Shown one piece after another: positions 38,974-51,209 of a DNA stretch of 64,000 nt. This stretch comes from Brachycybe producta (lineage: Eukaryota; Arthropoda; Diplopoda; Playtdesmida; Andrognathidae). The stretch covers positions 1,427,001 to 1,491,000 of the forward strand of contig JAUPFP010000013.1 in assembly GCA_036925085.1 (NCBI GenBank). Direction: 5' to 3'. The notes beneath the pieces are model-generated. The model made no database searches. It saw only the letters and a list, made by a program, of their open reading frames with translations, and was not told the DNA's origin. Within the stretch, counting starts at the first letter, position 1; each line of letters opens with the position of its first letter. A program made the translations under genes and the position numbers.

Positions 38974-41900
38974 ATGACAGCTACAACGACTACCGGCTTC
39001 GATCGTACGGACGCTGGTTCGGAGTCGTTAAGAAGCATGGCTGCTGAGGAGTTATTGGAAGAGGCTCTCGAGACAAACGCCGAAGATCCGGCCCATTACA
39101 TCTCGACGATGATGCCGAGTCGACAGGCAGCTAGATGTTCTTGGGGTTACGGTGCCACCGGTCGATGTCGATTGAGCCGCTCTTATAGTCGTAAGAGCCG
39201 ACGGCACACGAGTAGCAGGCGTCTCGTAAGACCGAATGTTCGTCTGAGAACAAGATCGGAGTTATGTGACTCGGCCACATTCGATCTCATTCAAGTGATG
39301 TGGTTTCTAGTATCTGACATTTCGAGTCTCAAAAATTTAAACTTATTGTTTTCGTTGTGATCTTAGGGAGTAATAGGTGACGATGTTTTCGATGAAGGGC
39401 AAGAAGACGACGAGGTTGATGAAGAGGATTACGACGAACTTAAGATTCTGATGGATATCAAAGGGATGGTTGCCTCGATGGCAGTCAAAAGAACGGAACG
39501 GTTAGTAGTATAATTCTATTCTTGTTGCAAACTGATGATTAATGGATGTCGTGACATTTGTTGTCGTATTTGGTGTCATTGGCACTTTAAACTATTTTAA
39601 CTATTTCTGTGCTAAAAATGAACACGCACCGAAAGAGAGAAGAGAATATGATCGAACGTATAGGCGTGCGCCTCGTGAACCTACGCCGAAATTTGCCTGC
39701 ACTATTTATAGTTTGCATTTCATGATGATGTCTTAATCCCAGATTATTTATTCAAATTGTATACAGATTTGAAAAGACGGCGCGAATGAAATGCCAACTA
39801 TGAACGTGGCATTATTTTCTTATTAATTTCTCAACGTGGCTGTATTGATATTTATTTTGTTTTTGTCCTCACAGATGGCGCGCTTGCGTGGCTGTTATGT
39901 TTTATACGAGGTCTCTTGTCTCCACCCCTGGTTTTGGAGAAAATTCATATTTTTCAAGCGAACGTTTTTCAGCTGAAACATTAGTAAAAAAAAAAACTTA
40001 AGTGTTTTAGAAACTAGAATAGTTGGTGATAATATTAAGTTTTTTTTTCATGATGATATCTTTCAAAATAAACTTTTTATGACAGTTTTAAAAAGGCGAA
40101 ATTAGTTTTTCAATGGAGAAACCTAAAAACGGGTCATTTTCAAACTGAACTATAAAAAGTTTATTTTTTAAGATATTGCCATGAAACACTTTTAAGATAC
40201 TTTTTCACTATTCTAGTTTTGAAAACAATTTTAATTTTTCCGTAATGTAATTTCTAATAAAAGTTCGCTTGACATTTTTGCGTTCAAATTTTACAAAAAC
40301 GTCTATGAAGCATACCATTGGCCACTATTGGGTCTAGAGGTCGGGGGAGGACAAAAACAAAATGAATTTCTATAAAGTTACTTTAATAAAAATGAGATCA
40401 TGAAAACAGACATTAATTTTTTTAAAAAAAACTTACCATTATGTCGTAGTTTTCGTAGCAGTCATCAGTTGTAAATTTCCAAAAACGAAGTTCAGACAAA
40501 GATTTACAAAATGAGAACGCAAATTTTAAAAGAAATAATTCAGATTTTATTAGAAACTGGACTACAGTATAGTAAGACGAATATACTAAAAAAATATTTC
40601 CACTACGACGATATCTTTAAAAATGAACTTCATGGCAATTTTTTCACTTTATGGGAGAAAACAGAAAAAAAAAATTCTTCATTGTCCAACTACCGTGTGA
40701 AAGATAATTTCAGCATAAAAATATTTTTAATAAATTTATCTACTATTCTAGTTTCTAACCAACTTAATTTGCTTGTTGCTTCTCTATATAAAAGACTTTA
40801 CTTCCGTTTTGTACATCTAGAAATTATACTGTCGAGCACACCTTTAATTTTGAAGTAAACTTTTAAAGAGCACACCAAGTGTTTTTTTTTACGAAACTGA
40901 ACAAATGAAGAACTAATCGTTGGTTCTATTTATCGTTTACGAGCGATTACACATTACACAACAGGGTGTTTTTTATATTTGATTCATTTTCTTCGTAGAA
41001 TTGGGACAGAAGAAGAAAAAAAAACCCCCTCAAGTTTGAGCGTTTGTTTATTATGAACTTACGATCTTATCAATCAACAATGGCTATGGAGATTTAACTT
41101 AAGTTATCGTCTTGGAAACAATCTCTGGCTTATGTATATATTCCTCAATTGTTATCAAAATTATTATCAAACATTTCGTTTTTATGACGTTTGTTTTTGT
41201 ATCTATATCCTAATTGTGGAGTGTCGGTAATCTCAGCTTTATAAAAAGTATTGAGATTGTCTTTTTAAACATAACATAAATTACAAAACAGAGACAGAAC
41301 TTTTTTTTTTGTTATATTGTGGTAGACATTTGTGTTTGAAATGGATTCCAAGTCAATTAACTATTCTGCTGGTTCCAGTGCATATTACGATTATGCTTAC
41401 GATCCCCGAGTTTTAACGGGAGCAAATACGAAGAGTCACCGTTCCGAACAAGGTTGTTTAATTTAAATCAAGAGTTCTGGTGATTTAATTATTCTTAAAA
41501 TGATATGATTTATTTTGTTCTAAAATTGTATCGATGATTTTTTTAAAGCTTATTGTTCATTTTTGTCTCTTATTTTGCTAAAATATGGTTAAGATATGAA
41601 ATGAAATTTGCGAAAATTTCACATAAAATTTTCATACTATTACTTTTCCACTTAAGAACTGTGAACTTCTGTTAAGAGTGGAAACGCACCTCAAACTCTG
41701 GTTATTCTGTCATTTAGGAGCAAAACTAAGATAAACTTGAAAGTGTTTTCGAAGCTAGAAGGTTAAACTGAATCATTTAAAGGGTTTTTTAAAATAAACT
41801 TTTTTATGAGCAAAAATTAAAAAAAAATATTGTCTGCTTACAGTTTGTTCATTTTCAAACTCACACAAAAAGCTTATTTTGAAAAAATATCAACATGCAA

Positions 41901-44900
41901 ATCACCTTAAGTGATTGAACTTGCCTTTCTATTGTCTAAAACATGTTTCAATTTTGTCTTCATTTTACACCTGAAAGACAGAATAATCAAGAGTCGTTTA
42001 CACTTTAAAACCACCTTAATTAGATCGATTTTTTTTGTTATCTAACACCCTAATTTAGTTTAAAAATTAAACTCATTAACTTATTAATATCATTATTATT
42101 ATTATGTATAAATTTTATTTAATTTCATTTATTTAATCTATTATTTTTTTAAGTTCACTAGAATTATTATTAAAGTCTATCACGAGACTGATAATTATTA
42201 ATTTCACAAAAAAAATCAATAAATTCATTGAATTCATTTCTTTTTGAATTTCTAATTGTTTTAAATAAATAAAAATTGATTAAAATTAAAGATTTGTTTT
42301 TAATTATTTTTTTCTAATCATGGTTTCTTTTCTAACTCTTGGTTTTAAACATTGTTTTTCTAAAGCTCGTATTGATCCTCCTGACTACATAGACGAAGAA
42401 CAGGTGTCTGTTTCGAGTACACCTGCCGTGAAGTTTAAAAATGGAAATTCCGTTCGTAAAATCGAGAACAAAAAAATAAAACCTAGAAATATTCCTGGTG
42501 GTGTTTTAGTTATGTTTCCAAAAGTTTTACCATCCATTGTTGATGATGAGAAACCGAGTCATGTTCCCGTTGCCGATTACGATTATGACGATTCTCATCT
42601 TGCAAACGATTCAAACAAACAACAAAATATCTACTATGAGGGAAAATATTTGGCTTTGATTGATTCTCCGGATATTGATTATAATCGAACTGTTATTAAA
42701 AATTTGCAATCTTCCGATCGTGTCGATCAGTCGAGCAGTTATCGAACGTCTAAGTCACCAGTTACTGATAACTTTAACTCTGTACCACAGCCACAGCCTC
42801 TTAAGACTCATTACACGATGAAAGATGCCAAAAACATTGCTCGTAAGCTGGGTATCGAAGTTGTCGATCGTCGTCGTCGTCTTCGTGAAGGACTGTTCGA
42901 TGACAATCCACAAACGCATATTAAAGAATATCATCAGCACCATAAGTTTGTGGTAAACGATGACCGTAGTCCTCGTAAGCATACTTGCTGGGCCAAGAAA
43001 TGTCTCAGTTCGAGCTATGATTGTCGTTGCCATCATAACTTTTCAGCCGAAAGGTTTTTTTAAAAACATTTTTAGAGGTGGCTCACCTGGAAATTTTGAA
43101 GCAACTATATAATGGTTCTAAAATGTAAATGTTCCTCGAAACTCTGCATGGTTATTCTTCTTTTCAGAATAAGAAACATTAAAAAACTAGAAAGATATTT
43201 TCGTGATTTGTAAATATACTTTAAAATAAACTTTTTATGTCAGTTTGTTAGTGTCAATAAAAAGTTTATTTTAAAATATATGAACATTGGTTTGAACACA
43301 CTTTCAATTTCTTCATTGTATTGTTTTTGAAATGCAGAATAATCACATTTCGAAAATCAGTTGTTCGTAACACATCATCAGTAAATTAAAAGCTTATTTG
43401 AAACTAGAATAATTTGTAAATGTGCTATAAAGGATTTTCTGACGTTAACATTTAAAAACGAATAGACTTTTTATGGTAATTTAGATAAATTCAGGTTTTT
43501 TTTTTCTCACTTGAAGAATTTGGCAATCAAAAAAAGTTTATTTTGAAAGTTACAATGGAAAGTCTTTCAATATAGCCAGTAGGGCCTACGTACTATTTTA
43601 GTTTTTAATAAACGTGGAATCTTTTCTTAAAGTAATCTCAATTTTGTAAGTTTTTTGTCTGAACCGTGTTGAGAAAATTTACTAATGAGCCATTTTAATT
43701 TATATTCAAAAAAATCTTAATAAGTTAATTTTAATCTATTAAAGTTTTTCTTATTGCGTTTTTAGAGATCGTTTGATAAAAGGACAAAAACGACTCACAT
43801 CCAAGTCACCCGCATGGAAACTAAAGTTGAAGAAAGTATAATAAACACAACGCAATGAAAAATAACGACTGGAATAACTTAAATTAAACAGAAAAAAACT
43901 TTTCTTAATTCTTTTAGGATTGGGAACATTTTATGGAACGAATGCAATCGTTATACTCGGTTGGTTTTATTTGGCGGAATGCGTTACGTAACATCGAAGG
44001 TTTTTTTTAAAATTTACTTTCAATCGCCTCTTTAATGCAAATTATCAAAATGTTTATTAAATAGTACGAATGGTTTTATTTTTGTAACTTTCAGGGCATT
44101 ACGGCACTAGCGTTGCAGCCGTATTCGTTTTCATACAGTGGCTTTTTCTGATCAACATTTTAGTTTTCATTCTCGTTTTGATATTCATCGTGATTCCTCC
44201 GGTTGTTTACGGCGTGAAGGAAGAGGCCAATGCTATTAATTGCAGCATTACTACCGTTAGCATCGGGCTCTTTCAGGATCTCATTCAGGGAACTGTGAGT
44301 GAAACTTTTCACGTTCTGTGAGATTTTATTTTTTTTTAACAATAGTTTAATTACCAATAATTTCAAATTAATTACGTTTAACATTTAAAAAAAATAGTTA
44401 CTATTAAAATGCGTGTGATGTAATATAATTTAATTGTTTAACTTCCTGTGGTTTAACTATACTTGTGGTTTTACTACCCTGGCCAGCTTTGAAAAAGTTT
44501 ATTTTCAAAGATAAAAAAAAGTTTAGAATCGTAATCTAATTTTGCGCCTAAAATGCTTTAAAAACTTAGCATTTCTCATTAATTATTATTTGTCTTTAGG
44601 GTTGGATGACGTGCACCGAAATGTATTATGGGTATTACATGTACAATCATAATGGTACGTTTGTCGAAAAAGGGGATGAATTCACGTACAACTTGCCGCT
44701 CGCTTACCTCATGGTCACAATTGTATATTTTGCTCTATGTCTTATTCTGATGTTGCGAAAGTGAGCTTCTCAATGTTTTATCCATTGGGGGAAAAACAGT
44801 AAATAAAACATTGTCTTTTAAAGTGCTGCCAAGGGTTCGAGAGAAAACCTTTTCACTTCAAAAGGACGTGTTAATGAATGTAGTAACATCATTTTCGGAG

Positions 44901-47900
44901 GATGGGATTATTGTGTAAGCAAAGAAAAGAAAGCCGGTCTTCGTCACGAAATAATCTATAACGAACTCATGGTATTGAAATATTAATGGTTACTCGTAAA
45001 ATCTGTCACCATATTCGAGATCTGAACTTTTTTGTTCTCTTTATGCTAAAGGGGATCATTAATGAAGAAAAGATGCTCGAAAGGAAACGAAGACGAACAG
45101 AGAGAGACAGACTTATTTTGTTTTCGATACGTGTTCTCATAAACACGGTTGTGGTCTTGCTTCTCGGTGGTTGTGGCTATCTGATATTTTTTGTCGTGTT
45201 CAAATCGCAAGAGGTGAATTCATACAGGGGCGGACTGACAGAAGAAGAAAAAAAAACGGCGTGGGGGGAAATGATTTAAATGATTCTGTTTTCATTTTGG
45301 CCCACAATAAACGTTTCAATTTCTTTTGCTCTTTTGCGAGCTTACCGAGGAACTTTTTTTAAAAAAATATTATTCTAGATAGTCCAGTCCGCCCCTGAAT
45401 TAATAAAGGTGCTGGTTTTGTCCAATGAACTGACAGTGTTTTGAATCACAATTTTTCAGTGGTTGGACAAAAGTGACCCGTCTGCATCTTCGGGAGACGT
45501 TCTCAAGCTGATCATTGAATTCATGCCGTCGTTAGTTATAACGGCGCTTAACATATTCGTACCTCTCGTATTTTACAAGTTGGTCGAGTACGAAAGGTAT
45601 TCTCCGGCATCTGTCATAAACGTCACCCTTGTCAGGTAATAATTGTGACTTGTCCCCCCTGCCACATGGCTTTCAAGCTGATTGCAGGTGTATCGAATTG
45701 AATTGAATTGAATTTTTTAATTAAGCAGTAGATTAGTATGGCAAATAAAAAATGCTTGCTAAATGTAAATAATTAAACTAAAAAACTTTTTATGTTTCAA
45801 AAAATTATTTAAGCAATTTTATAGTAAAATAAAATGCAGATAAATGAATAGATCTGGAAAATTTAATTAATTTTGTTTATTTACAATATTAAAACATATT
45901 TTTAAATTTACAACATTGAAATTTGAAAGAAAAAATGGAAATTTTATTTTAACTTTTGAAAAAGAAATTTTGATATAAATTATTATTATTATTACTCTCG
46001 GTATAAGGGAATACTGCTCGTAACAACGAGGAATATAAAATTTAAAAAACAGTGAGAAAAAAATCAAATGAATACAGTTATGCAACAATACATTATATAT
46101 AATAACAATTACACATATGAAAAACATGTTTTGACTAGTGAAAACACAATGGTCAAGGTTAAATTTTTTTAAAAAGTAGTAGGTAAAAAATTAGATATTA
46201 ATTTTCCAGTGGGAGGGGGGGGCAAGTGCCCCCTCTTAACCCTATGTGTGGACGCCCATGCTAGCAAATGGATTATAATAGCGAATAGTTTCTGATGAAT
46301 GAGTGGTTATCGGATGGACATCAATTAATGGGAATTATATAAATTATGGAATTCACCTTTTTATTTTATTGGAAATTAGAAATAGAATAGTACTTAGTTT
46401 ACAGCGATAATTTCTTTTTTCAGGACAGTTTTCTTGAAACTAGCTTCTATTGCTGTTCTTCTGGTAACGTTATACAAAGGTGTAGCTGGAGACTGGGAAA
46501 TAAATTGTAGACAGTGCATAACAGTAACAACTTGCCTTTTTTTTAATCTTGTTTCACCGTTCAGTGATAACTTTCTTTTTTTTTTTTTTGTTGAAATTTT
46601 GCAGTGTTGGGAAACATATGTCGGTCAGCAAATATACAAACTTGCGATTATGGATTTTGCAACCGGTGTTTTGATTACGTTTATAATTCATTTTCCGCGA
46701 ATGTATAACTATTGAAAATATCACGTTTAACATTTGGATTTTACGATAACAAGCTTGATGATTTTGGTTTTATCTTAGGTTAATTGCAACGAGAGTTCCA
46801 AACTGGATCGGAAGACAACAGTTCGATATACCGACTAATGTTTTGGATATAGTCTATTCGCAGACACTGTGTTGGTAACGTGTTTGATAGCTAAGAAATC
46901 TTTGCAATAATCATAGAATTTGTTTGACTTTTTTGTTTAGGCTGGGAACATTTTATAGTCCACTTCTTCCTGTTCTTAACGTTATGAAGTGTTTCATATT
47001 TTTCTATGTCAAAGAGGTGAGTTTCAGACATTGAAACAGGGTATTCACCATTATGGGAATATTGGAATTTTTCAGAAATTTGTAATTTGGTTATAAATTC
47101 AGTTAAACAAAAGAATTTTGGAAAACTCAAGAAAATTGAAAATAACCAAATATTTATTTTCACTTAAAATACAATATATGGGCGCTTAGGGGCGCCAATA
47201 ATACAAATCCGGCACTGGTGGAAACCCTGTGAAATAATCAAAGACAATAAACATGAAATGGAAGAGACCATTATATTTTTTGTGTGTTTAAAAATTATTT
47301 ATGCTATTCTAAGAAACCGGAATAAAAATATATTTCGTGTTATATGATTTTTCATGTTTAATGGTTTTTACCTTATATAATTGATATAAATGCGGTTTTT
47401 TTCCTCTGTAACTTGTCTTTCTGTATAGTTTTCATTGTTTATTAACTGCGAGCCATCGAGACTCACTTATCGTGCCTCCAAATCGAACACCCTCTTCACG
47501 ATTGTTCTTCTTCTGTCGTTTGTACTGGCTATCATTCCTGTTGCCTACTCTATCGGAGAGTGCGTACCTGCAGCTACACACAAACCACTAAAAGTAAACT
47601 TCTTTATTGATTATCTTGTGTTTCTTTTAAGGATTGGTCCATCTAAAAATTGTGGCCCTTTTATGGGACTCAATAGAATGTGGGATGTCATTCCACAAAC
47701 AATGAGCAGTTGGCCGAGTGTCGCTCAAAATGTCGTACACTATTTTGGAACTGCTGGTTTTGCTGTTCCAGTTGTCATCGTCTTGGTGTATGTTAAGAAT
47801 CTCTTGATCAATTGAACTTTGTTCGTAAAAGAAATTTCAGTTCTGATGAAATTATATTTCTTTAATAGTTTGATCATCTACTTCTACACCACAATGTCTT

Positions 47901-49003
47901 CTGCTCATAAACACGAAATTCAACTACTTCAAGAGCAGCTACTAATGGCAGGCTGCTTTTTTTTTTACAATTACCATGTTTATGTGCCTGAAATTAGTGG
48001 CTAATCTTTTAGCAACATAAAATTAAACTAATTTGTGAAGCGTTTACATGCTCAACATTAGCTACTAATTTAGAAGATCTTCAGTCATATGAAAAAGTTT
48101 GATGAGGGGAGTTGTTTTTGTTGCTTTTAAAATAGGGTGACCAGGCATCCCTTTTTTCAAGCGATGTTCTTCGGGACAAGATATGTCCTGATTTTTCGTT
48201 TTTAACAATATTCAAGTTTTCAGCAACGATGATCGAAGAACGACAATAATAAATTGCAACTCGAAGTTAAAATGTTTTATGGAACACCTGATTTTCAAAT
48301 TATGATTATTCTGTCTTTCAGGAGCAAAATTAAGATAAACTTCGAAGTGTTTTAGAAGCTAGAACGGTAGCTCAATCACTTAAAGGTATTTTCATGTTGA
48401 TTAATGATTATCTTTCAAAACCGACTTTTTGTAGACAAAAATTAAAAAAAGAAATCGTCTGTTTGGGTGATTTTCAAACTCACTTAAAAAGCTTATTTTA
48501 AAAGATGTCAACACAAATTGCTGTTAAGTAATTGAGATTGAGATACCTTTCTAGTTTTTAAAAGACAGTCAAGTCTGTCTTCATTTTGCTCCTGCAAGAA
48601 TTATTCAAGTTTGAGAGGCGTTTTTATACTTTAAAACTTTAATGTTTAGTAAGGGACGTAATTAGCTAACATTTAGTTTTTGAAATTATATGTTGTGTCC
48701 CTTTTTAAATTTTACATATCTGGTCACACTATTTTTTTTAAAAAAACACTTCTGATTTAGCAGTTAATTTCGTAAGTGCTCATTTCTTTTAGCTACTAAC
48801 CAACCAGCATCTCACTCATTTATTATCTAGCTAAAAGATTAGCTACTGATTTCGCACATGTAAACATGGTAATGTGTTAATTTGTATTTTACTTGTAACT
48901 GTTTTGTTGCCTGGTGTTTTAGGAAGGAAGAGATAAACAATATTTACTGAATCGTTTGAGGCATGTTTTGGCCTATCGACAGAGTTGGATTGCACAGAGT
49001 TAA
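38974..49003 (+). CDS. TMC: Transmembrane channel-like protein B (TMC7-like)
   Basis: Multi-pass membrane protein of the TMC4-8 group. Seventeen exons give 756 residues: 38974-39294, 39367-39500, 43766-43835, 43918-43999, 44095-44294, 44600-44760, 44824-44971, 45052-45213, 45460-45635, 46424-46523, 46605-46702, 46779-46874, 46941-47016, 47429-47559, 47632-47787, 47869-47947, 48923-49003. Landmarks are WRNALRNIEGHYGTSVAAV before TM1, CWETYVGQQIYKL at residue ~519, QTLCWLGTFYSPLLPVLN, FYVKEFSLFINC, CGPFMG, and a C-terminal QLLQEQLLMEGRDKQYL that matches vertebrate TMC7 closely. The first two exons encode a hydrophilic acidic and Arg-rich cytosolic N-terminus. Other first exons (35626, 41341) can replace them. 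The ATG at 38974 has a better context (ATCAAAATGA) than the in-frame one at 38947. The last intron seems to start with GC. It lies head to head with TMC-A, 4.1 kb apart at the 38974 start. Confidence 0.93.
39950..40330. repeat. Foldback repeat, second subfamily, TMC-B intron 2
   Basis: Arms contain AAGCGAACGTTTTTCAGCTG and AAGTTCGCTTGAC, with GTGTTTTAGAAACTAGAATAG inside the left arm. It is the same subfamily as 26085-26500. Confidence 0.7.
41240..41247 (+). promoter_or_regulatory. TATA-like element for the 41341 first exon
   Basis: TATAAAAA lies 100 bp upstream of the ATG at 41341, consistent with an internal promoter for the second TMC-B N-terminus. Confidence 0.35.
41341..41452 (+). other. 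TMC: Candidate alternative first exon of TMC-B (internal)
   Basis: ATG at 41341 opens 37 codons rich in Ser and Tyr (SAGSSAYYDYAYDP) ending in phase 1 before GTTGTT, a weak donor. Phase fits the 42366 exon and would give an 871-residue isoform. No acceptor keeps the frame upstream, so it reads as a first exon. Confidence 0.45.
41665..42025. repeat. Foldback repeat, first subfamily, full length
   Basis: Left arm AAACGCACCTCAAACTCTGG then TTAGGAGCAAAACTAAGATA; right arm ends GTTTACACTTTAAAACCACC. Arms are about 150 bp with an AT-rich loop. It sits between the 41341 and 42366 exons. Confidence 0.75.
42366..43053 (+). other. TMC: Alternative large N-terminal exon of TMC-B
   Basis: An open stretch of 229 codons bounded by an acceptor (TTTTTCTAAAG) and a GTTTTT donor. 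It starts in phase 1 and ends in phase 2, the phase needed by the common exon at 43766; both routes produce the same E-R-D-R junction. The encoded part is hydrophilic, with acidic/Tyr runs (VADYDYDDSH), a basic cluster (VVDRRRRLREG) and a Cys/His-rich end (HTCWAKKCLSSSYDCRCHH). It would give TMC-B a long cytosolic N-terminus of unknown role. That this exon belongs to TMC-B rests on phase and position. Confidence 0.6.
48285..48650. repeat. Foldback repeat, first subfamily, last TMC-B intron
   Basis: Left arm ATTCTGTCTTTCAGGAGCAA then GTTTTAGAAGCTAGAACGG; right arm CTTTCTAGTTTTTAAAAGAC then TTTGAGAGGCG. Contained wholly in the last intron. Confidence 0.75.
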
Positions 49004-50090
49004 CAGACAGATCGAGAGACATTTAATCATGATGACACGTCGGATAATTATTATTTTCTGCATTGACGAGGCAATAATCATACGTGAACATTTCAACAAA
49101 AGGGATCTTTATGAAGTATGTTCTTTGTAAGTTGTTCCGCGACATTAGGTAAATTCCTTTTTTTCCGTCTAGTCTTCTTTACATAGTAGCTATTTAAGCT
49201 ACGTGATAATTCTGATTTTGTCTTAACACGTATGTTATATATAAATCTTGTTTTTATTTATGTCACTGTTGGTCTCAATATAATATAATTTAATACTTAA
49301 AATGTTAACTCGTTGACAATATTTATCAATGAACTATGATCTATTGCAATCTATTACGCTGTAATCTTCATTATTGCAATTTGCAATGGTGAAAATCCAA
49401 TTTTAACAATTTATTTTACCATGAAAACAATCCAGTCTAATTATGGTAGAATCACTATTACTTAAACAACGGCTTTTCTTCCTAACTCTTGTGAAATGAT
49501 GGACCTACAAAATACATCCAACAATTTTCGAAGACGCCTTATACCTCGTTTCCACTACAAAACCAATACGTGAATGCCTATTTACATTGACTGATTGATC
49601 CCTGATAAATGTGCAGATAATATTTAATATATTTGGTGACCAACCTCTTTGCGGAGGACCTTTCGAACGGGCACCAGTGTAGGGGTTATTTACCCCCTCT
49701 TTCTTGAGATCGGGCGCTTTTTTGATACCTTGCTCCGGGTGCTAAAATCTTTAGCAACACCACATAACCTGCATAATTGGCTAACTTGACATTTTCTGTT
49801 TGTTAGTGCTGCTAATATGCTGTTCTCAAAAGCAAACAGCAAGTCAATTAAACATTACATTCTGAAATTCATGGAAAAAGCAAAAACTACTAAGCTACGA
49901 CACGTTTAATGTTGCAATACAATTTGGTCAATAACGAGAAACTGCAATAGAAAATGGAATGCAAAGTGAAAAAAAAAACTGAACTTTATGATTTATAAAA
50001 AAGGTAACAACAAGAGAATAGCTTTTAGTGTTTTAATTTTCACTCATTTACAAAAAAAAAAATACAAGTTTAGTCATATTTCCTGTGAAT
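49004..50090. other. Spacer between TMC-B and MRPL27 3' ends
   Basis: Convergent 3' flanks. No exon, repeat family or RNA gene was recognised. Only scattered AT-rich sequence and one short GC-richer patch near 49660-49740 are present. Confidence 0.5.
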
Positions 50091-50828
50091 TCACGTCTGA
50101 CTAACAAGCTTAAAGCGTTTATGTTGTTCTTTTGGAATCACGTGATAATACATTTTATAAATATTCATGCCTCGTTCGTCGTTATAGAAACTCTCAACGA
50201 GTGGTAACGACCAATTGAAAGCCACTTTTTCACAAGTTATATAAACGACTCCATCTTCATACGCATAAAGGGTAAGATCTCGACCGAGTCCAACCTTTAA
50301 AATGGGAAACGTATTAAATATATGACTATTTTTTTTAATTAGAATCTTTTATATACATATAATCCTGGATGGTAGTCAAGTCTTTTCTGTTGGTAAAGTG
50401 TGGTTCCCGCACGAACGATAGTTCCTTCTGGTACTTTGATTATCTTGTATTTACCAGGGAAAACGGGTTTCCCATCAAACATTGTGGTAGCATTCAAAAG
50501 TAAACCTTCATAATAATCAACATCAACATAAATTTATTTGCAATACACTTTAAACTCTCTTAAATTTACCGCTTTTCTTGATAATGCCATCTTCTGTTAC
50601 TGCGATCGATTTAATATTAGTTGTTGTTCCTGTGTTTCCTTCGCTCGAATCGCTCGCCTCAGACGAGTATCTCGCTTTTGACAAAGAAAAGACGTTTAAC
50701 CCACCTTAATTCAATTATAAAACAACAAAATAAGGCAATCATATCATGAAAATAGACATTTTAATGTGAAAATTACTTCTAATCCGCTTTAAAGTGGAAG
50801 TCATATGTTTCGCCATGTAGGTCGCCAT
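50091..50828 (-). CDS. MRPL27: Mitochondrial ribosomal protein bL27m
   Basis: Component of the mitochondrial large ribosomal subunit near the peptidyl-transferase centre, imported into the matrix. Four exons, 50777-50828, 50570-50674, 50357-50505 and 50091-50294, are in phase and give 169 residues (human 148). The first exon encodes a basic, acid-free presequence (MATYMAKHMTSTLKRIRTRY). The bL27 core follows: VPEGTIVRAGTTLYQQKRL, then DYHPGLYVGLGRDLTLYAY and EDGVVY, matching GxHVxAGNI..QR...HPG..VG.GK...LYALEEG of human MRPL27; the C-terminus YHVIPKEQHKRFKLV matches HVVPAKPEGTFKLV. The start codon is 381 bp from the divergent EME1 start. Confidence 0.85.
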
Positions 50829-51209
50829 CTTGTGTATTTATTATGCTCATTCTGGGCCTCTAAAGTCTCCATCAGTCAATAAAGTATCCTTATTACATAA
50901 GAAGGCCCTAATCTCGTATAAAATACTCATTCAGGGCTTTTTCATTACAGCTATTATAACAACAGAATATGATTAAGAGGCTCTGGACTTTGTATTAAAT
51001 AAAACCCAACAAGTAGAGCCACTACAACTTTTAAAAAGTATTTTAGCCGCTAACTACAAACGGCTAAAAGTGTTGTTTGTTGTTTTCCGGGGTTTTCTAT
51101 AAATTTACTTTTTGAATTTTTTCAAGTGTTTTCTACTAATATTTTTATCATGACTGCAGTAGTAATGCATTTATTATGTTGTTAGTTATGTGTTTAGTAT
51201 CGAATAAAA
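50829..51209. promoter_or_regulatory. Shared MRPL27/EME1 bidirectional promoter
   Basis: Only 381 bp separate the two divergent start codons, so both 5' leaders and core promoters must lie here. No TATA box is placed convincingly for either gene, in keeping with housekeeping promoters. No repeat insertion interrupts it, unlike most other gaps here. Confidence 0.7.

Noticed and set aside
42755-43036. A minus-strand frame of 93 codons opposite the large TMC-B N-terminal exon
   Set aside because: Antisense shadow of a longer plus-strand exon with matched splice phases.
47948-47986. TMC-B exon 16 extending to a GT donor at TACCAT/GTTTAT
   Set aside because: It would insert a phenylalanine-rich stretch into the conserved QEQLLMEGRDKQYL region; a GC donor after ATG preserves the family sequence.
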